From: JBEVJK01 sp040510195
Lineage (GTDB): Bacteria; Pseudomonadota; Alphaproteobacteria; Rhizobiales; Rhizobiaceae
DNA: 64,000 bases
Reading direction: 5' to 3'
Assembly (NCBI GenBank): GCA_040510195.1
Contig: JBEVJK010000038.1
Coordinates: 1-64,000, forward strand
The notes below the pieces were generated by a model. The model was given only the letters and a program-made list of their open reading frames with translations. It searched no databases and was not told the DNA's origin. Both the position numbers and the translations under genes were made by a program. Numbering within the stretch: the stretch's first letter is position 1; every line of letters starts with the position of its first letter. Shown piece by piece: positions 16,609 through 25,489 of this stretch.

Positions 16609-19600
16609 TCACGGCTTGGTGAGTCGGGCAAGCGCGGAGTCCAGCACCGCGTCGGGCAGCGCGATCAGCCGCGGCGCCTCGGTGAAGAGCAGCGCCGCCT
16701 CGACCTTGCGGCCGGGGTAGAGCGGGGCGAGCAGCGCCCGATAAAGCGCCATCTGAAGGAGATAGGCCGGCGCGACGTCGTCCAGCGTCTCCGGCGGCGG
16801 CCGGTTCGTCTTATAGTCGACGATCAGCACCCGGTCCCCGGTCATCGCCAGCCGGTCGATGGTGCCCGAGACGACGCGCGGGCGGCCACGCATGTCGAGC
16901 GTCCCCATCACGGCCACTTCGGCCCGCGAGCCGGGTGAGAAGATCGGCGCGAACTCCTCGTCGCCGAGCACCGCGGCCACCGCGACCAGCGCCGCCTCGC
17001 GCTCGGCCGGCGGCCAGTCGGCGCCGGCCCGCTCCAGATAGCGGCGCGCCGCGGCGCCCCGATTGCGCGGCTCGACATCCGGCAGCATCTGCAGCAGCCG
17101 GTGCGCCGCCAGGCCGCGGCGGATCGCAAACGACGCGTCGGCAGCGTCAAGCACGGGCGAAGACTTGCCCGGCGCTGCCGGCGCGTCCTCGATCAGCGCC
17201 ATGGCGCGCGACGGCGAGAGCGGCGCCGGCAGGGGCGGCGGCTCGCTTTGCCTCTCCGCCAGCCAGGCCGGCAGGGTCTCGGCGGCCGCGGTCGCCGCGG
17301 GCTTCGCGTTTGTCCCGTCTGGCGGTTCCGGCGCCGGGCTCACCCGGTAGCGGTGCACGGTCGCTTCGCTGTCGGCCGGATGCTGGCGGGTCTCGGAGAG
17401 CCCCTCGCCGGTCAGCGCGCGCGAGACGATGGCGTGCCAGGTGGTGTCGGGCGGCGTCCGCTTGCCGAAATAGCCGCAGACGATCAGCCGGTCCTCGGCC
17501 CGCGTCATCCCCACATAGAGCAGGCGGCGGTACTCTTCCTCCGCCAGCATGCGCTGCACCCGCCCGGCCTGCTGGGAGGTGCTGTTGGCGACGTCGCCAC
17601 CCGAACGCCACAGATATCCGCTGCCTTGCCACAGACCGTCCGGTGCGTCGAACGGCACCAGCCGCGGCAGGTGCTGCTCGCTGAACGGCGCACTGCCGCC
17701 ATCGACCAGAAACACGATCGGCGCCTCCAGCCCCTTGGCGGCGTGGACCGTCATGATCCGCACCTCGTCGCGCGTCTGGTCCATCTCGCGCCTGATCTCC
17801 GGCGCTGCCGTGTCGAGCGTGGACAGCAGGCTTTCCAGCCCCGGCAGGCCGACCCGCTCCTGGGCCAGGCAATAGCTCAGGAACTCGTCCAGCACGTCGC
17901 CCGCATCCTGGCCGAGCCGCTCGACCATCGCCCGTCGCACGCCGTCGCGTCCGAGCACGCCGGCGAAGAACTCGAACGCCGGCTTGTATGCCGCCTCGCT
18001 CGCCCAGCTGTCGAGCTGCGATGCGATCCGCGCGAACCACAGATCCTTTGCGGCCTTGGCCGTCAGCGCCGCCTGCAGCGAGACGCCGGGGCCCCGCCCG
18101 GCGGCGAGCTCGTAGAGCCGCTCCTCGCTCTCGCCGAAGATCGGGCTCTTCAACACGGCCGCGAGCGACAGGTCGTCCTCGGGCTGCAGGAGGAACCTGC
18201 CGAGCGCCACCAGGTCCTTGACGGCGATGTGGGCAGGCAGGCTCAGCCGGTCGGCACCGGCGACCGCCACGCCCTTTGCCTTGAGGCTGCGCGACAGTGC
18301 GTGGACGAAGCGGTCGCGCTTGCGCACCAGCACCAGTATGTCGCCGGCGGTCACGGTTGCGCCGGTGCCTTCCAGCGCCTCGCCGCGCGACAGCCAGCCG
18401 GCAATGGTGGCGGCTACGTTCTCGGCCACGCGCACCGCCGGGGCGCGCGCGTGGTCGACCGATTTCGTCCAATCGTCGGGCTCGGTCACGGCATCGGCGC
18501 CGATCGATGGCCAGACTTCCACATAGCCCGGCGCCCCGGCGCGCAGCGGGCGGTGGCTGAGCGGATCGCGATCGTGGCCCAGCCCCTTCTGCATGTCGGG
18601 GTGGGAGAAGACGCGATCGACCGCCGACAGCACGTCCTCGGTGGAACGGAACGACCAGGTGAGCCGGAGGCGCTCGAAAGCACCGCCGGAGCCCTTCACG
18701 CGGCTCGCCAAATCGTCGCCGGTGAGTGCGAAGGATTCCGGATCGGCGCCCTGGAACGAATAGATCGACTGCTTCTCGTCGCCGACGGCAAACAGCGTCC
18801 GCTTGACCGTGTCGCGCGCGCCATGCCCGGCGAAGAACTCCGCCGCCAGGTCCTTCACCACCTGCCATTGCTCGGGGCTGGTGTCCTGCGCCTCGTCGAT
18901 CAGGATATGGTCGATGCCCTGGTCCAGCTTGTACTGAACCCAGGGGCCGGCATCCTGGCGCGCCAGAAGCCGCACGGTGCGGGCGATCAGGTCGTTGAAG
19001 TCGAGGAAGCCGCGGCCGCTCTTCAGCTGTTCGTAGCGGCGGATCAGCCAGTCGGCCAGCGTCAGCGCAGCGCGTGTGCCTTCCAGCATGCGGAACAGCG
19101 CCAGCCGGTCGGCCGCCTCGCGCACCCGCTCCGCCATCGGCGTGAACCGCTCAGCAAAGTCGGGGAAGTGATCGGCCACGCCCTTGGAGGCGATCTGACG
19201 AACGCTGCGCGGCTGCTGCTCCTTGGTCAGGAACGCATCGCACAGGCGGGCGAGGCGGGTCCCTGGAGTGTGGGCCTGGCAGGCAGCGAGCAGCGCCCGG
19301 CCGAAGATCTCGGCATTGGCCTTGCCGGCTCGCACGGCGCGCGCCACCAAAGCATGGCAGAACGGCTCGTTGAAATATGCGTCGGGCCAGGCGGCTCCGA
19401 CGATCGTCGCCTCGCTGTCGGTGTCGGTGAAGCCGAACGCCTCGAAAAGCTCGGCGAAGGGCGGCAACCCGACCCCGCATTGGTCGAGGAACTCTCGCAG
19501 CCGGTCGCGCTTGGCGACCACCTCGGAAAGCAGCACGTCGAGCCCGTATTCGCCGCCGCGCTCCAGGACCGCCGCGAAAGCTTCGGCCAGCGCTGCGTCA

Positions 19601-20124
19601 TGCCGGCCGGCCGCCCCGCTGATCATGTCGCGGCGCGCCTCGGCGATGAGTGACGTCTCCATCGCCGAGTCCAAAATCTCGAAATGCCCGGCGATGTTGG
19701 CCTCCAGCGGGAACTGGTGGAGCACCGCCTCGCAGAAGGCGTGGATGGTCTGGATCTTCAGCCCACCGGGCGTCTCCAGGGCGCGCGCGAAGAGCCGCCG
19801 GGCACGCTTCAGCTGGCGATCGTCCGGACGCCGCCCCTCGATCTCCGCCAGCGCCGAGGCGAGGCCGTCATCGGGCAGCATCGCCCAGCCGGCCAGGCTG
19901 GCGAACACGCGGTTGGCCATGTTGGCGGCCGCCGCCCGCGTGTATGTGAGGCAGAGGATCTTCGAAGGGTCTGTGCCGCCGAGCAGCAGGCGGATCACCC
20001 GCTGCGCCAACACGTGCGTCTTGCCGGAGCCGGCATTCGCCGAGACCCAGGCCGACACCTCGGGATCGGACGCCCTCGCCTGCAGCGCGACCGTCTCGGG
20101 CGGGATGACCAGTCGCCGCTTCAT
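16609..20124 (-). CDS. addA: Double-strand break repair helicase-nuclease AddA
   Basis: A 1171-residue UvrD-type helicase with a C-terminal RecB-like nuclease, the motor subunit of AddAB, which resects DNA ends for RecA loading. SANAGSGKTHVLAQRV is Walker A, LIDEAQDTSPEQWQVV Walker B, FAVGDEKQSIYSFQGADP motif III, LTWSFRSTEDVLSA motif IV, IMTVHAAKGLEAPIVFLVDG motif V and LYVGMTRAEDRLIVCGY motif VI. The nuclease site is VSGTIDRL plus VLIVDYKTN near residues 1080-1105. ATG at 20122-20124 overlaps the addB stop by 4 bases, so synthesis of the two subunits is probably coupled. It matches the alphaproteobacterial AddA type. Confidence 0.96.
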   Translation of the reverse strand: MKRRLVIPPETVALQARASDPEVSAWVSANAGSGKTHVLAQRVIRLLLGGTDPSKILCLTYTRAAAANMANRVFASLAGWAMLPDDGLASALAEIEGRRPDDRQLKRARRLFARALETPGGLKIQTIHAFCEAVLHQFPLEANIAGHFEILDSAMETSLIAEARRDMISGAAGRHDAALAEAFAAVLERGGEYGLDVLLSEVVAKRDRLREFLDQCGVGLPPFAELFEAFGFTDTDSEATIVGAAWPDAYFNEPFCHALVARAVRAGKANAEIFGRALLAACQAHTPGTRLARLCDAFLTKEQQPRSVRQIASKGVADHFPDFAERFTPMAERVREAADRLALFRMLEGTRAALTLADWLIRRYEQLKSGRGFLDFNDLIARTVRLLARQDAGPWVQYKLDQGIDHILIDEAQDTSPEQWQVVKDLAAEFFAGHGARDTVKRTLFAVGDEKQSIYSFQGADPESFALTGDDLASRVKGSGGAFERLRLTWSFRSTEDVLSAVDRVFSHPDMQKGLGHDRDPLSHRPLRAGAPGYVEVWPSIGADAVTEPDDWTKSVDHARAPAVRVAENVAATIAGWLSRGEALEGTGATVTAGDILVLVRKRDRFVHALSRSLKAKGVAVAGADRLSLPAHIAVKDLVALGRFLLQPEDDLSLAAVLKSPIFGESEERLYELAAGRGPGVSLQAALTAKAAKDLWFARIASQLDSWASEAAYKPAFEFFAGVLGRDGVRRAMVERLGQDAGDVLDEFLSYCLAQERVGLPGLESLLSTLDTAAPEIRREMDQTRDEVRIMTVHAAKGLEAPIVFLVDGGSAPFSEQHLPRLVPFDAPDGLWQGSGYLWRSGGDVANSTSQQAGRVQRMLAEEEYRRLLYVGMTRAEDRLIVCGYFGKRTPPDTTWHAIVSRALTGEGLSETRQHPADSEATVHRYRVSPAPEPPDGTNAKPAATAAAETLPAWLAERQSEPPPLPAPLSPSRAMALIEDAPAAPGKSSPVLDAADASFAIRRGLAAHRLLQMLPDVEPRNRGAAARRYLERAGADWPPAEREAALVAVAAVLGDEEFAPIFSPGSRAEVAVMGTLDMRGRPRVVSGTIDRLAMTGDRVLIVDYKTNRPPPETLDDVAPAYLLQMALYRALLAPLYPGRKVEAALLFTEAPRLIALPDAVLDSALARLTKP

Positions 20125-23100
20125 TCGCCCGCCTCGGCCTCGGTTTCGTCCTCGGCGCCGGCCGACCATTCGAGCACCCGTGCCAGGTGGTCGTAATCTC
20201 CGTCCATATCGGCTTCGCGGAAGGGCAGTGCCCGCGACAGATAGCCCGTCCCGGGCCGCTCATAATGCGAAAGCAACTGCTCGAGCCGCCTCCAGGCCTC
20301 TTCCGCCAGCGCTGGCGCGCTCTTGACGCGGCGCTCGAAGTCCAGGATCGACTCCTCCTCGACCGTGCCGCGGGCGCGCAGCCGCACGAAGGCGAGCTTT
20401 GCCGGCGTCAGTGGTCCCAAGGGGCCGAACGCGCCGCGCTGCAGCAGCGCCGCCTCCAAGGCCAGCTGCGGCGCCAGCAGCGTGTGCGCCTGGCCCTTCG
20501 AGGGCGAGGAGCCGGTCTTGAAGTCGAGCACGTCGGCATGCCCGTTGGGGCGCAGGTCGATGCGGTCGGCGCGACCCGAGAGCGTCGCCTTGGTCGCTCC
20601 CACCGGCAACGGGCTGGCGCGCGCCTCGGGGTGGCGGCTGAGGATGTCGACGCGGTCCTCCCGCTCCCAACGGATGATCTCGCCTGCCATCGCCAGGAAG
20701 CGCGGCCACCATACGGCATGGACGTCGGCCGGCAGTGCGGCCTCGGCGAAGCACTGGTGGGCGATCGCCGTGAGGGCTCTTTCGGCCGTCTCGGCCTCCA
20801 CATCGATGCCGGAGCTCGAGAAGCGATGCAGGATTTCGTGGAACAGTGTGCCGCGCTCGGCCGCGCAGGGGTCCCGCGACAGCCCGTCGAGCGGCCACAG
20901 CCCGAGGATGCGGCGCGCATAGACCGCATAGGGATCGCGCCGCAGCGTTTCGATCTCGGTCACCGTGAAGCGCCGCGGCCGGGCGTCGAGCGGCGGCTTG
21001 GGGTCCGGTCGCTTGATCGACCGCACGGTTGCGCTGCGGTCGAGGGCACGGGCGAGTGCCGTCAGCGCTTCGCCGCGGCCCCGCATCGCGGCAACGTGCT
21101 CGGGACCGGCGAAGGTGGTCAGCCGCTGCAGCCATCGCGAGGCGACGGCCGGCGCGTCGCCGGCACGCGCCGCCCGGGTCAGCACGACCTCCCGGTTCCC
21201 CATCGCCATCCAGAAATCATGCGCGGCGAGCCCGATGCGGCGCTCCGGCGGTTCCAGCGACAGGCCCGACTTCATCAGGCGCGACATGAAGCGGTCGGCT
21301 TCGGTCCTGCGCGGCCAGCTGCCCTCGTTGAGGCCGCCTAGCACCAGCGTGTCCACCGCTTGCAGCCGGGCCTCCAGCTGCCCCCAGATCGCGATGCGGC
21401 CGTCGCCGCCGCCCGTTGGCTTGACCGTCTCCGGCGCCATCAGGGCGGCAAGCACGTCGGGCCATTCCGCCGTCGCCACCGGCATCGGGGCGCTGGCCGC
21501 CACCAGGCCTCTCAGGAAGGCCGCCAGCGCCTCGCCGGCATCGCCGCCATAGACAGCTGCGAGACCGTCGTTCTCCTCACGCCCCAGCGCTTCGAGCGTT
21601 TCGACCGAGGCGCGGGCAAGCTGCGGCAGCGGCACCTCGTCGACCTCGCGCAGGGCGATCAGCGGCGACAGGGCGGAGCCGAGGGCGGCGGCGGCCGCCC
21701 GTGCTTCGGCCAGGCTGGCACGGTCGAGGCGGGCGAGCCAGAACGGCGCATGGCGATCGGCACCGAGCGCGGCAAGCCGCCGGTCGAACAAGGCGGTCAG
21801 CTGGGCCACGTCAGGCCTGCCGGTGCCGCCGCGCAGCGCGACCAGCTCGACGACGCCGGCGGCGCGCCGGATGGCGGGGCGTGCCCGGCCGAGCCGGACC
21901 AGCGGATGCTTGAGCAGCGACAGCAGCGAGACCGGGTCGCCGGGGCGCAAGGCAGCCTCGACCGCCAGCGTGAGAAGCGTCGCGGCAGGGCTGCGAGCGA
22001 GCGACGACCCGCCCGAATCGTCGGCGCGAATGCCGAAGCGGGCAAGCTCGGCCGAGACTCGGCGTGCCAGGTCGCGGTCGCCGGTGACCAGGGCGGCGGT
22101 GCGGTCTTCCTCGAGCGTCGCCCGCCTGAGCGCGATCGCGATCGACAACGCCTCGTCGCGCTCATGCGCCGCCTCGACGAGCGTGATCCCCGCAAGCGCC
22201 GCCGCAACGGCGCGGTCGGGCAATGCCGCGCGTTCGCTCGCCCAGCGGTCGGTGGTGGCGGCCGGACGCAGGGCCGCGCCCACCAGTCGCGTGCGCGTCT
22301 CGAGCGTTTCGTCGGCGCGTCCGAGCGGCACCACGTCGCCCCGCGAGACGCCGAGCCGGCCGATGAGCTTGGCCAGCCCGTATTGCGGATGCCCGAGCAC
22401 CGAGGCGTCGCCCGCCTCCGAGACCGCGGCCCAGGCCTCCTCGTCGAGGGCCTGGTCCAGCCCGGGCAGCACCACGGCGCCCTGCGGCAGGCTGGCGATG
22501 GCTTGCAAAAGGACGGCCGTCGCCGGCACCGAGCCGGTGGAGCCGGCAGCGATCACCGGGCCGCGGGGCGGCTGCCGAGCCAGCCGGACCGCCTCGCCGC
22601 GGATCAGCGCGTCGCGGTGCGCTGCAGGGTTGGAGCGGTCGAGCTCGGCCAGGATCGCCGGCCAGGCGCTGGTGACGATCGCCAGGAAATCGAGCGTCAC
22701 CTGCCACCACCCTGCGAGCTCGCCGGAGACGAGCGAGGCGAGCCGCGACCAGTCGGCGGTCTCGCTCTCCACCTCGTCCATGAGGGCCGCCAGATCGCGC
22801 GCCAGCCAGATGGAATCGGCTGTCGATGCCGGCACCGCCACCTCTTCGGAGAACAGGTCGGCGACATGCGCCGGCAGCTGCCGCTTCCAGAGCCGCACCA
22901 GCGGGGAGAGCAAGAGCAGGCGGTCGAGCGCGCCGATCGGCGGCGCGTGTTGGAGTGTCTCGTCGCCCGCCGCCTCGAACAGTCCCGCCTCCTCGTCGAA
23001 CTCGCCGAGCGGCCGGATGACCGGCAGGATTGCCGCGTGGCCGCCGGCCACCTCCATGAAGACACGGCGCAGCGTGCGTGCGGCGCGGCGGGTGGGGACG

Positions 23101-23249
23101 TAGATGGTGGCGTCGGCGAGCCGCGTCGGCTCGCTGCCGCCCGGAAAGCCGGTCACCAGCTCGCCGTCGAGCAGCGCCCGCGCCACCGTCGGCAGAAAGG
23201 GCACGCCGACCGGAACGGAAAAGACCTTCGGCGCCTCGCGGCGGCTCAT
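20121..23249 (-). CDS. addB: Double-strand break repair protein AddB, alphaproteobacterial type
   Basis: A 1042-residue partner of AddA that recognises regulatory sequences and supplies the second nuclease. The N-terminal helicase-like part is degenerate (ATIYVPTRRAARTLRR in place of a proper Walker A). The C-terminal nuclease has LSGRADRIDLRPNG and ADVLDFKTGS. The segment DPYAVYARRILGLWPLDGL carries no cysteine, and only DPCAAERG follows, so the iron-sulfur cluster known from Bacillus AddB cannot form here; this is usual for the alphaproteobacterial family. It overlaps addA downstream and the MurU-like gene upstream by 4 bases each. Confidence 0.94.
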   Translation of the reverse strand: MSRREAPKVFSVPVGVPFLPTVARALLDGELVTGFPGGSEPTRLADATIYVPTRRAARTLRRVFMEVAGGHAAILPVIRPLGEFDEEAGLFEAAGDETLQHAPPIGALDRLLLLSPLVRLWKRQLPAHVADLFSEEVAVPASTADSIWLARDLAALMDEVESETADWSRLASLVSGELAGWWQVTLDFLAIVTSAWPAILAELDRSNPAAHRDALIRGEAVRLARQPPRGPVIAAGSTGSVPATAVLLQAIASLPQGAVVLPGLDQALDEEAWAAVSEAGDASVLGHPQYGLAKLIGRLGVSRGDVVPLGRADETLETRTRLVGAALRPAATTDRWASERAALPDRAVAAALAGITLVEAAHERDEALSIAIALRRATLEEDRTAALVTGDRDLARRVSAELARFGIRADDSGGSSLARSPAATLLTLAVEAALRPGDPVSLLSLLKHPLVRLGRARPAIRRAAGVVELVALRGGTGRPDVAQLTALFDRRLAALGADRHAPFWLARLDRASLAEARAAAAALGSALSPLIALREVDEVPLPQLARASVETLEALGREENDGLAAVYGGDAGEALAAFLRGLVAASAPMPVATAEWPDVLAALMAPETVKPTGGGDGRIAIWGQLEARLQAVDTLVLGGLNEGSWPRRTEADRFMSRLMKSGLSLEPPERRIGLAAHDFWMAMGNREVVLTRAARAGDAPAVASRWLQRLTTFAGPEHVAAMRGRGEALTALARALDRSATVRSIKRPDPKPPLDARPRRFTVTEIETLRRDPYAVYARRILGLWPLDGLSRDPCAAERGTLFHEILHRFSSSGIDVEAETAERALTAIAHQCFAEAALPADVHAVWWPRFLAMAGEIIRWEREDRVDILSRHPEARASPLPVGATKATLSGRADRIDLRPNGHADVLDFKTGSSPSKGQAHTLLAPQLALEAALLQRGAFGPLGPLTPAKLAFVRLRARGTVEEESILDFERRVKSAPALAEEAWRRLEQLLSHYERPGTGYLSRALPFREADMDGDYDHLARVLEWSAGAEDETEAEAGE

Positions 23250-23980
23250 CGCCCTTCGGCCATGGCCGCCATCACCGCGGCCTCGGCGGCCGGGATCGCG
23301 TCTGGCGTGCCGACGGTGATCCAGCGCCCCTCCATCGGCATGCCGAACAGGCGGCCTCCTTCGATGGCCCGGTCGAAATGCCGATTGAGCGAGTGGGCGC
23401 CCCTAGGCCCGCCGGCGAAGATGCGCGGATGCACGATCGCCGCCCCGGCATAGATCAGCCCGTGCTCCGCACCTGCCGAACGCACCAGCCGGCCATCCGC
23501 CTCGAGCAGGAAGTCGCTTGAGCCGGTATGGCCCGTCGCGCTGTCGGAATCGGTCAGCATCAACAGAATATCCATCCGCGACGCGTCCCAGGCAAGGGCG
23601 AGGCGACCAAGGTTCGACGCCCCGCGGTCGATCCAGAACGTGTCGGCGTTGACGATGAAGAACGGCTCGGCCCCGAGCAGCGGCAGCGCCTTCTCGATGC
23701 CGCCGCCCGAGTCGAGCAGCGCCGCGCTCTCGTCCGAGATGACGACCTCCGGCCGCCGACGGCTCCGCACATGCGCAACGATATGGTCGGGCAGGTAGTG
23801 GACGTTGACGACGGCGCGCGCCACGCCGACCTCGGCCAGCCGGTCGAGCCCCCAGTCGAGCAGCGGCCTGCCGGCGACCGCGATCAGCGGCTTCGGCATC
23901 GTGTCGGTCAACGGGCGCATGCGCTTGCCGAGCCCCGCCGCAAGCACCATGGCGATCGTGGGGATGCGGGTGTCGGTCAA
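23246..23980 (-). CDS. murU: MurU-like nucleotidyltransferase (N-acetylmuramate 1-phosphate uridylyltransferase)
   Basis: A 244-residue sugar-phosphate nucleotidyltransferase. AMVLAAGLGKRMRPLTDTMP followed by KPL is the nucleotide-binding signature, and ISDESAALLDSGGGIEKAL and FIVNADTFW (metal-binding aspartate) complete the fold. In Pseudomonas, MurU makes UDP-MurNAc from MurNAc 1-phosphate made by AmgK, a salvage route for cell-wall sugars that bypasses MurA. The directly upstream gene contains the AmgK domain and overlaps by 4 bases, which strongly supports this role over a generic glucose-1-phosphate transferase. Downstream it overlaps addB. Confidence 0.85.
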   Translation of the reverse strand: MTDTRIPTIAMVLAAGLGKRMRPLTDTMPKPLIAVAGRPLLDWGLDRLAEVGVARAVVNVHYLPDHIVAHVRSRRRPEVVISDESAALLDSGGGIEKALPLLGAEPFFIVNADTFWIDRGASNLGRLALAWDASRMDILLMLTDSDSATGHTGSSDFLLEADGRLVRSAGAEHGLIYAGAAIVHPRIFAGGPRGAHSLNRHFDRAIEGGRLFGMPMEGRWITVGTPDAIPAAEAAVMAAMAEGR

Positions 23981-25479
23981 GGCGCTCGCTCCTCGAGGAA
24001 TCCGGCGTCTCGGTAGAGCGCGCGCAGCTCCGCCAAGGAAGGGTGGCTGAGCACCCGTTTCAGGTAGCCTCGGATGCGCGGCAGATGGGCCAGGTAATCC
24101 GGCTTGCCGTCGCGCCGGAAAAGGCGGACGAAGATGCCGAGAATCTTGGTGTTCCGCTGGGCTGCCATGATCGCATAGGCTTCCTCGAACGCCTCGCGGT
24201 CGAACGGTCCGGCGACCTGTCTCGCCGCCACATAGGCAGCGACCGTCGCTTGCTCCAGGGCCGGCGGGATGTCGGCTCGGGCATCGAGGGCAATCGACGC
24301 CACGTCATAGGCCGTAGGTCCGATCAGCGCATCCTGGAAATCGATGATGCCGAGGCGCTCCCTCCCGGCGCGGTCCTCCCGCCACACGATATTGGTGGAT
24401 TGGAAATCGCGATGGACGAACCCGCGCTCCTTGTCGCGGAGCCGCTCCAGCGCGCGATCCCAGGCCGCCGCGAACGCCGCCCGCTCGGCTGGCTCCGCGG
24501 CGCGACCCCTGGCTTCGGGCAGGTACCAGTCGAGCAGCAGCGACGCTTCGATCAGCATCGCCTGCCGGTCGAAGGGCGGGATCGGGTGGACGACACCTCC
24601 GGCCTCGGCGATTTCGGGCCATGGCTGGCCGTGCATGAAGGCGAGCAGCTCCCCGGCCGCCCGGTAGCGCTCGGCGACCGGCGTCCCCGCCGGCGTGAGG
24701 AAGCTGCCTCGACCGAGATCCTCGATCAGCAGGAAGCCGCGGTCGAGGTCGGCAGCCAGCACCTTCGGAACGCTCAGCCCGCGCGCCCGAAGCAGCCCGG
24801 CAATCGCCACGAAGGCGCCGGCGCTGCGCGCCGTGTGGGCGATCTCGGCATAGGCACGCCCGTCCCTGACCGGCGGGCCCAAAACCAGCGGCGGCGCGTC
24901 GACCAGCAGCCGCGCCGCCGCATCGCCCTGCGCCACCTGCTCGTAGCGTCTGGCCGACGCATCGCCTGCCAGCCGCGACCTCTCGGCGTTCGCCGCCCCG
25001 CTGCGCTCCAGGAAGGCGCGTGCGTCAAGCGAACGGCGAATGCGGGCAAGCGCCTCGGGCGGACCCGAGATCGTCGCCCTGCGGCCTCCGCCGTCCAAGT
25101 CCAGCCGCACCGTCACCGCGCCTTCGGGCAGCGCGTCGGCTCGTTCCGGCCATTCCACCAGGGTGACGACCCCGTCGTCGCCGAAGAGGCCGAGTTCGTC
25201 GAGCTCCTCGGGCGCGCCGATGCGATAGAGATCGACATGCTGGACCGGCGGCGTCGTCGAATAGCTCTGCACCAGGGTGAAGGTGGGGGAGGGAACCTCC
25301 AGCTTCGGGTCGGCGGCCAACGCCCTGACGAAGGCCCGCGCCAGGGTCGTCTTGCCGGAGCCGAGATCGCCAGCCAGCAGCACGACGTCGCCGGCGCGCG
25401 CAGCACCTGCCAGGTCCTGGCCGAGAAAGGCAGTCGCGCGGTCGTCTGCCAGCGCGCGTTGCAGCACGGTCGATTGCAT
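23977..25479 (-). CDS. TsaE-AmgK fusion: t6A-synthesis ATPase plus amino-sugar anomeric kinase
   Basis: A 500-residue two-domain protein. Residues 1-150 are TsaE, the ATPase needed for N6-threonylcarbamoyl-adenosine at tRNA position 37: LLAGDLGSGKTTLARAF is Walker A, and PSPTFTLVQSY and HVDLYRI follow. Residues from about 165 to 500 are an aminoglycoside-phosphotransferase-type kinase like AmgK, with GDASARRY, the catalytic FVHRDFQSTNIVW and the metal-binding GIIDFQDALIGPTAYDVAS. AmgK phosphorylates MurNAc/GlcNAc at the anomeric position for MurU, encoded next. The fusion recurs in Rhizobiales. ATG at 25477-25479 (MQSTVLQRAL) begins TsaE; the frame continues upstream into divL without similarity. 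Confidence 0.9.
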   Translation of the reverse strand: MQSTVLQRALADDRATAFLGQDLAGAARAGDVVLLAGDLGSGKTTLARAFVRALAADPKLEVPSPTFTLVQSYSTTPPVQHVDLYRIGAPEELDELGLFGDDGVVTLVEWPERADALPEGAVTVRLDLDGGGRRATISGPPEALARIRRSLDARAFLERSGAANAERSRLAGDASARRYEQVAQGDAAARLLVDAPPLVLGPPVRDGRAYAEIAHTARSAGAFVAIAGLLRARGLSVPKVLAADLDRGFLLIEDLGRGSFLTPAGTPVAERYRAAGELLAFMHGQPWPEIAEAGGVVHPIPPFDRQAMLIEASLLLDWYLPEARGRAAEPAERAAFAAAWDRALERLRDKERGFVHRDFQSTNIVWREDRAGRERLGIIDFQDALIGPTAYDVASIALDARADIPPALEQATVAAYVAARQVAGPFDREAFEEAYAIMAAQRNTKILGIFVRLFRRDGKPDYLAHLPRIRGYLKRVLSHPSLAELRALYRDAGFLEERAP

Positions 25480-25489
25480 GGGGGACTTG

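Noticed and set aside
17101..19653. Long plus-strand open frame of about 850 codons across addA
   Set aside because: It is antisense to the fully supported addA gene, has low-complexity Arg/Gln/His-rich translation and no domain; an artefact of high GC third positions.
21360..23453. Long plus-strand open frame across addB
   Set aside because: Antisense to addB with no recognisable domain or ribosome-binding site.
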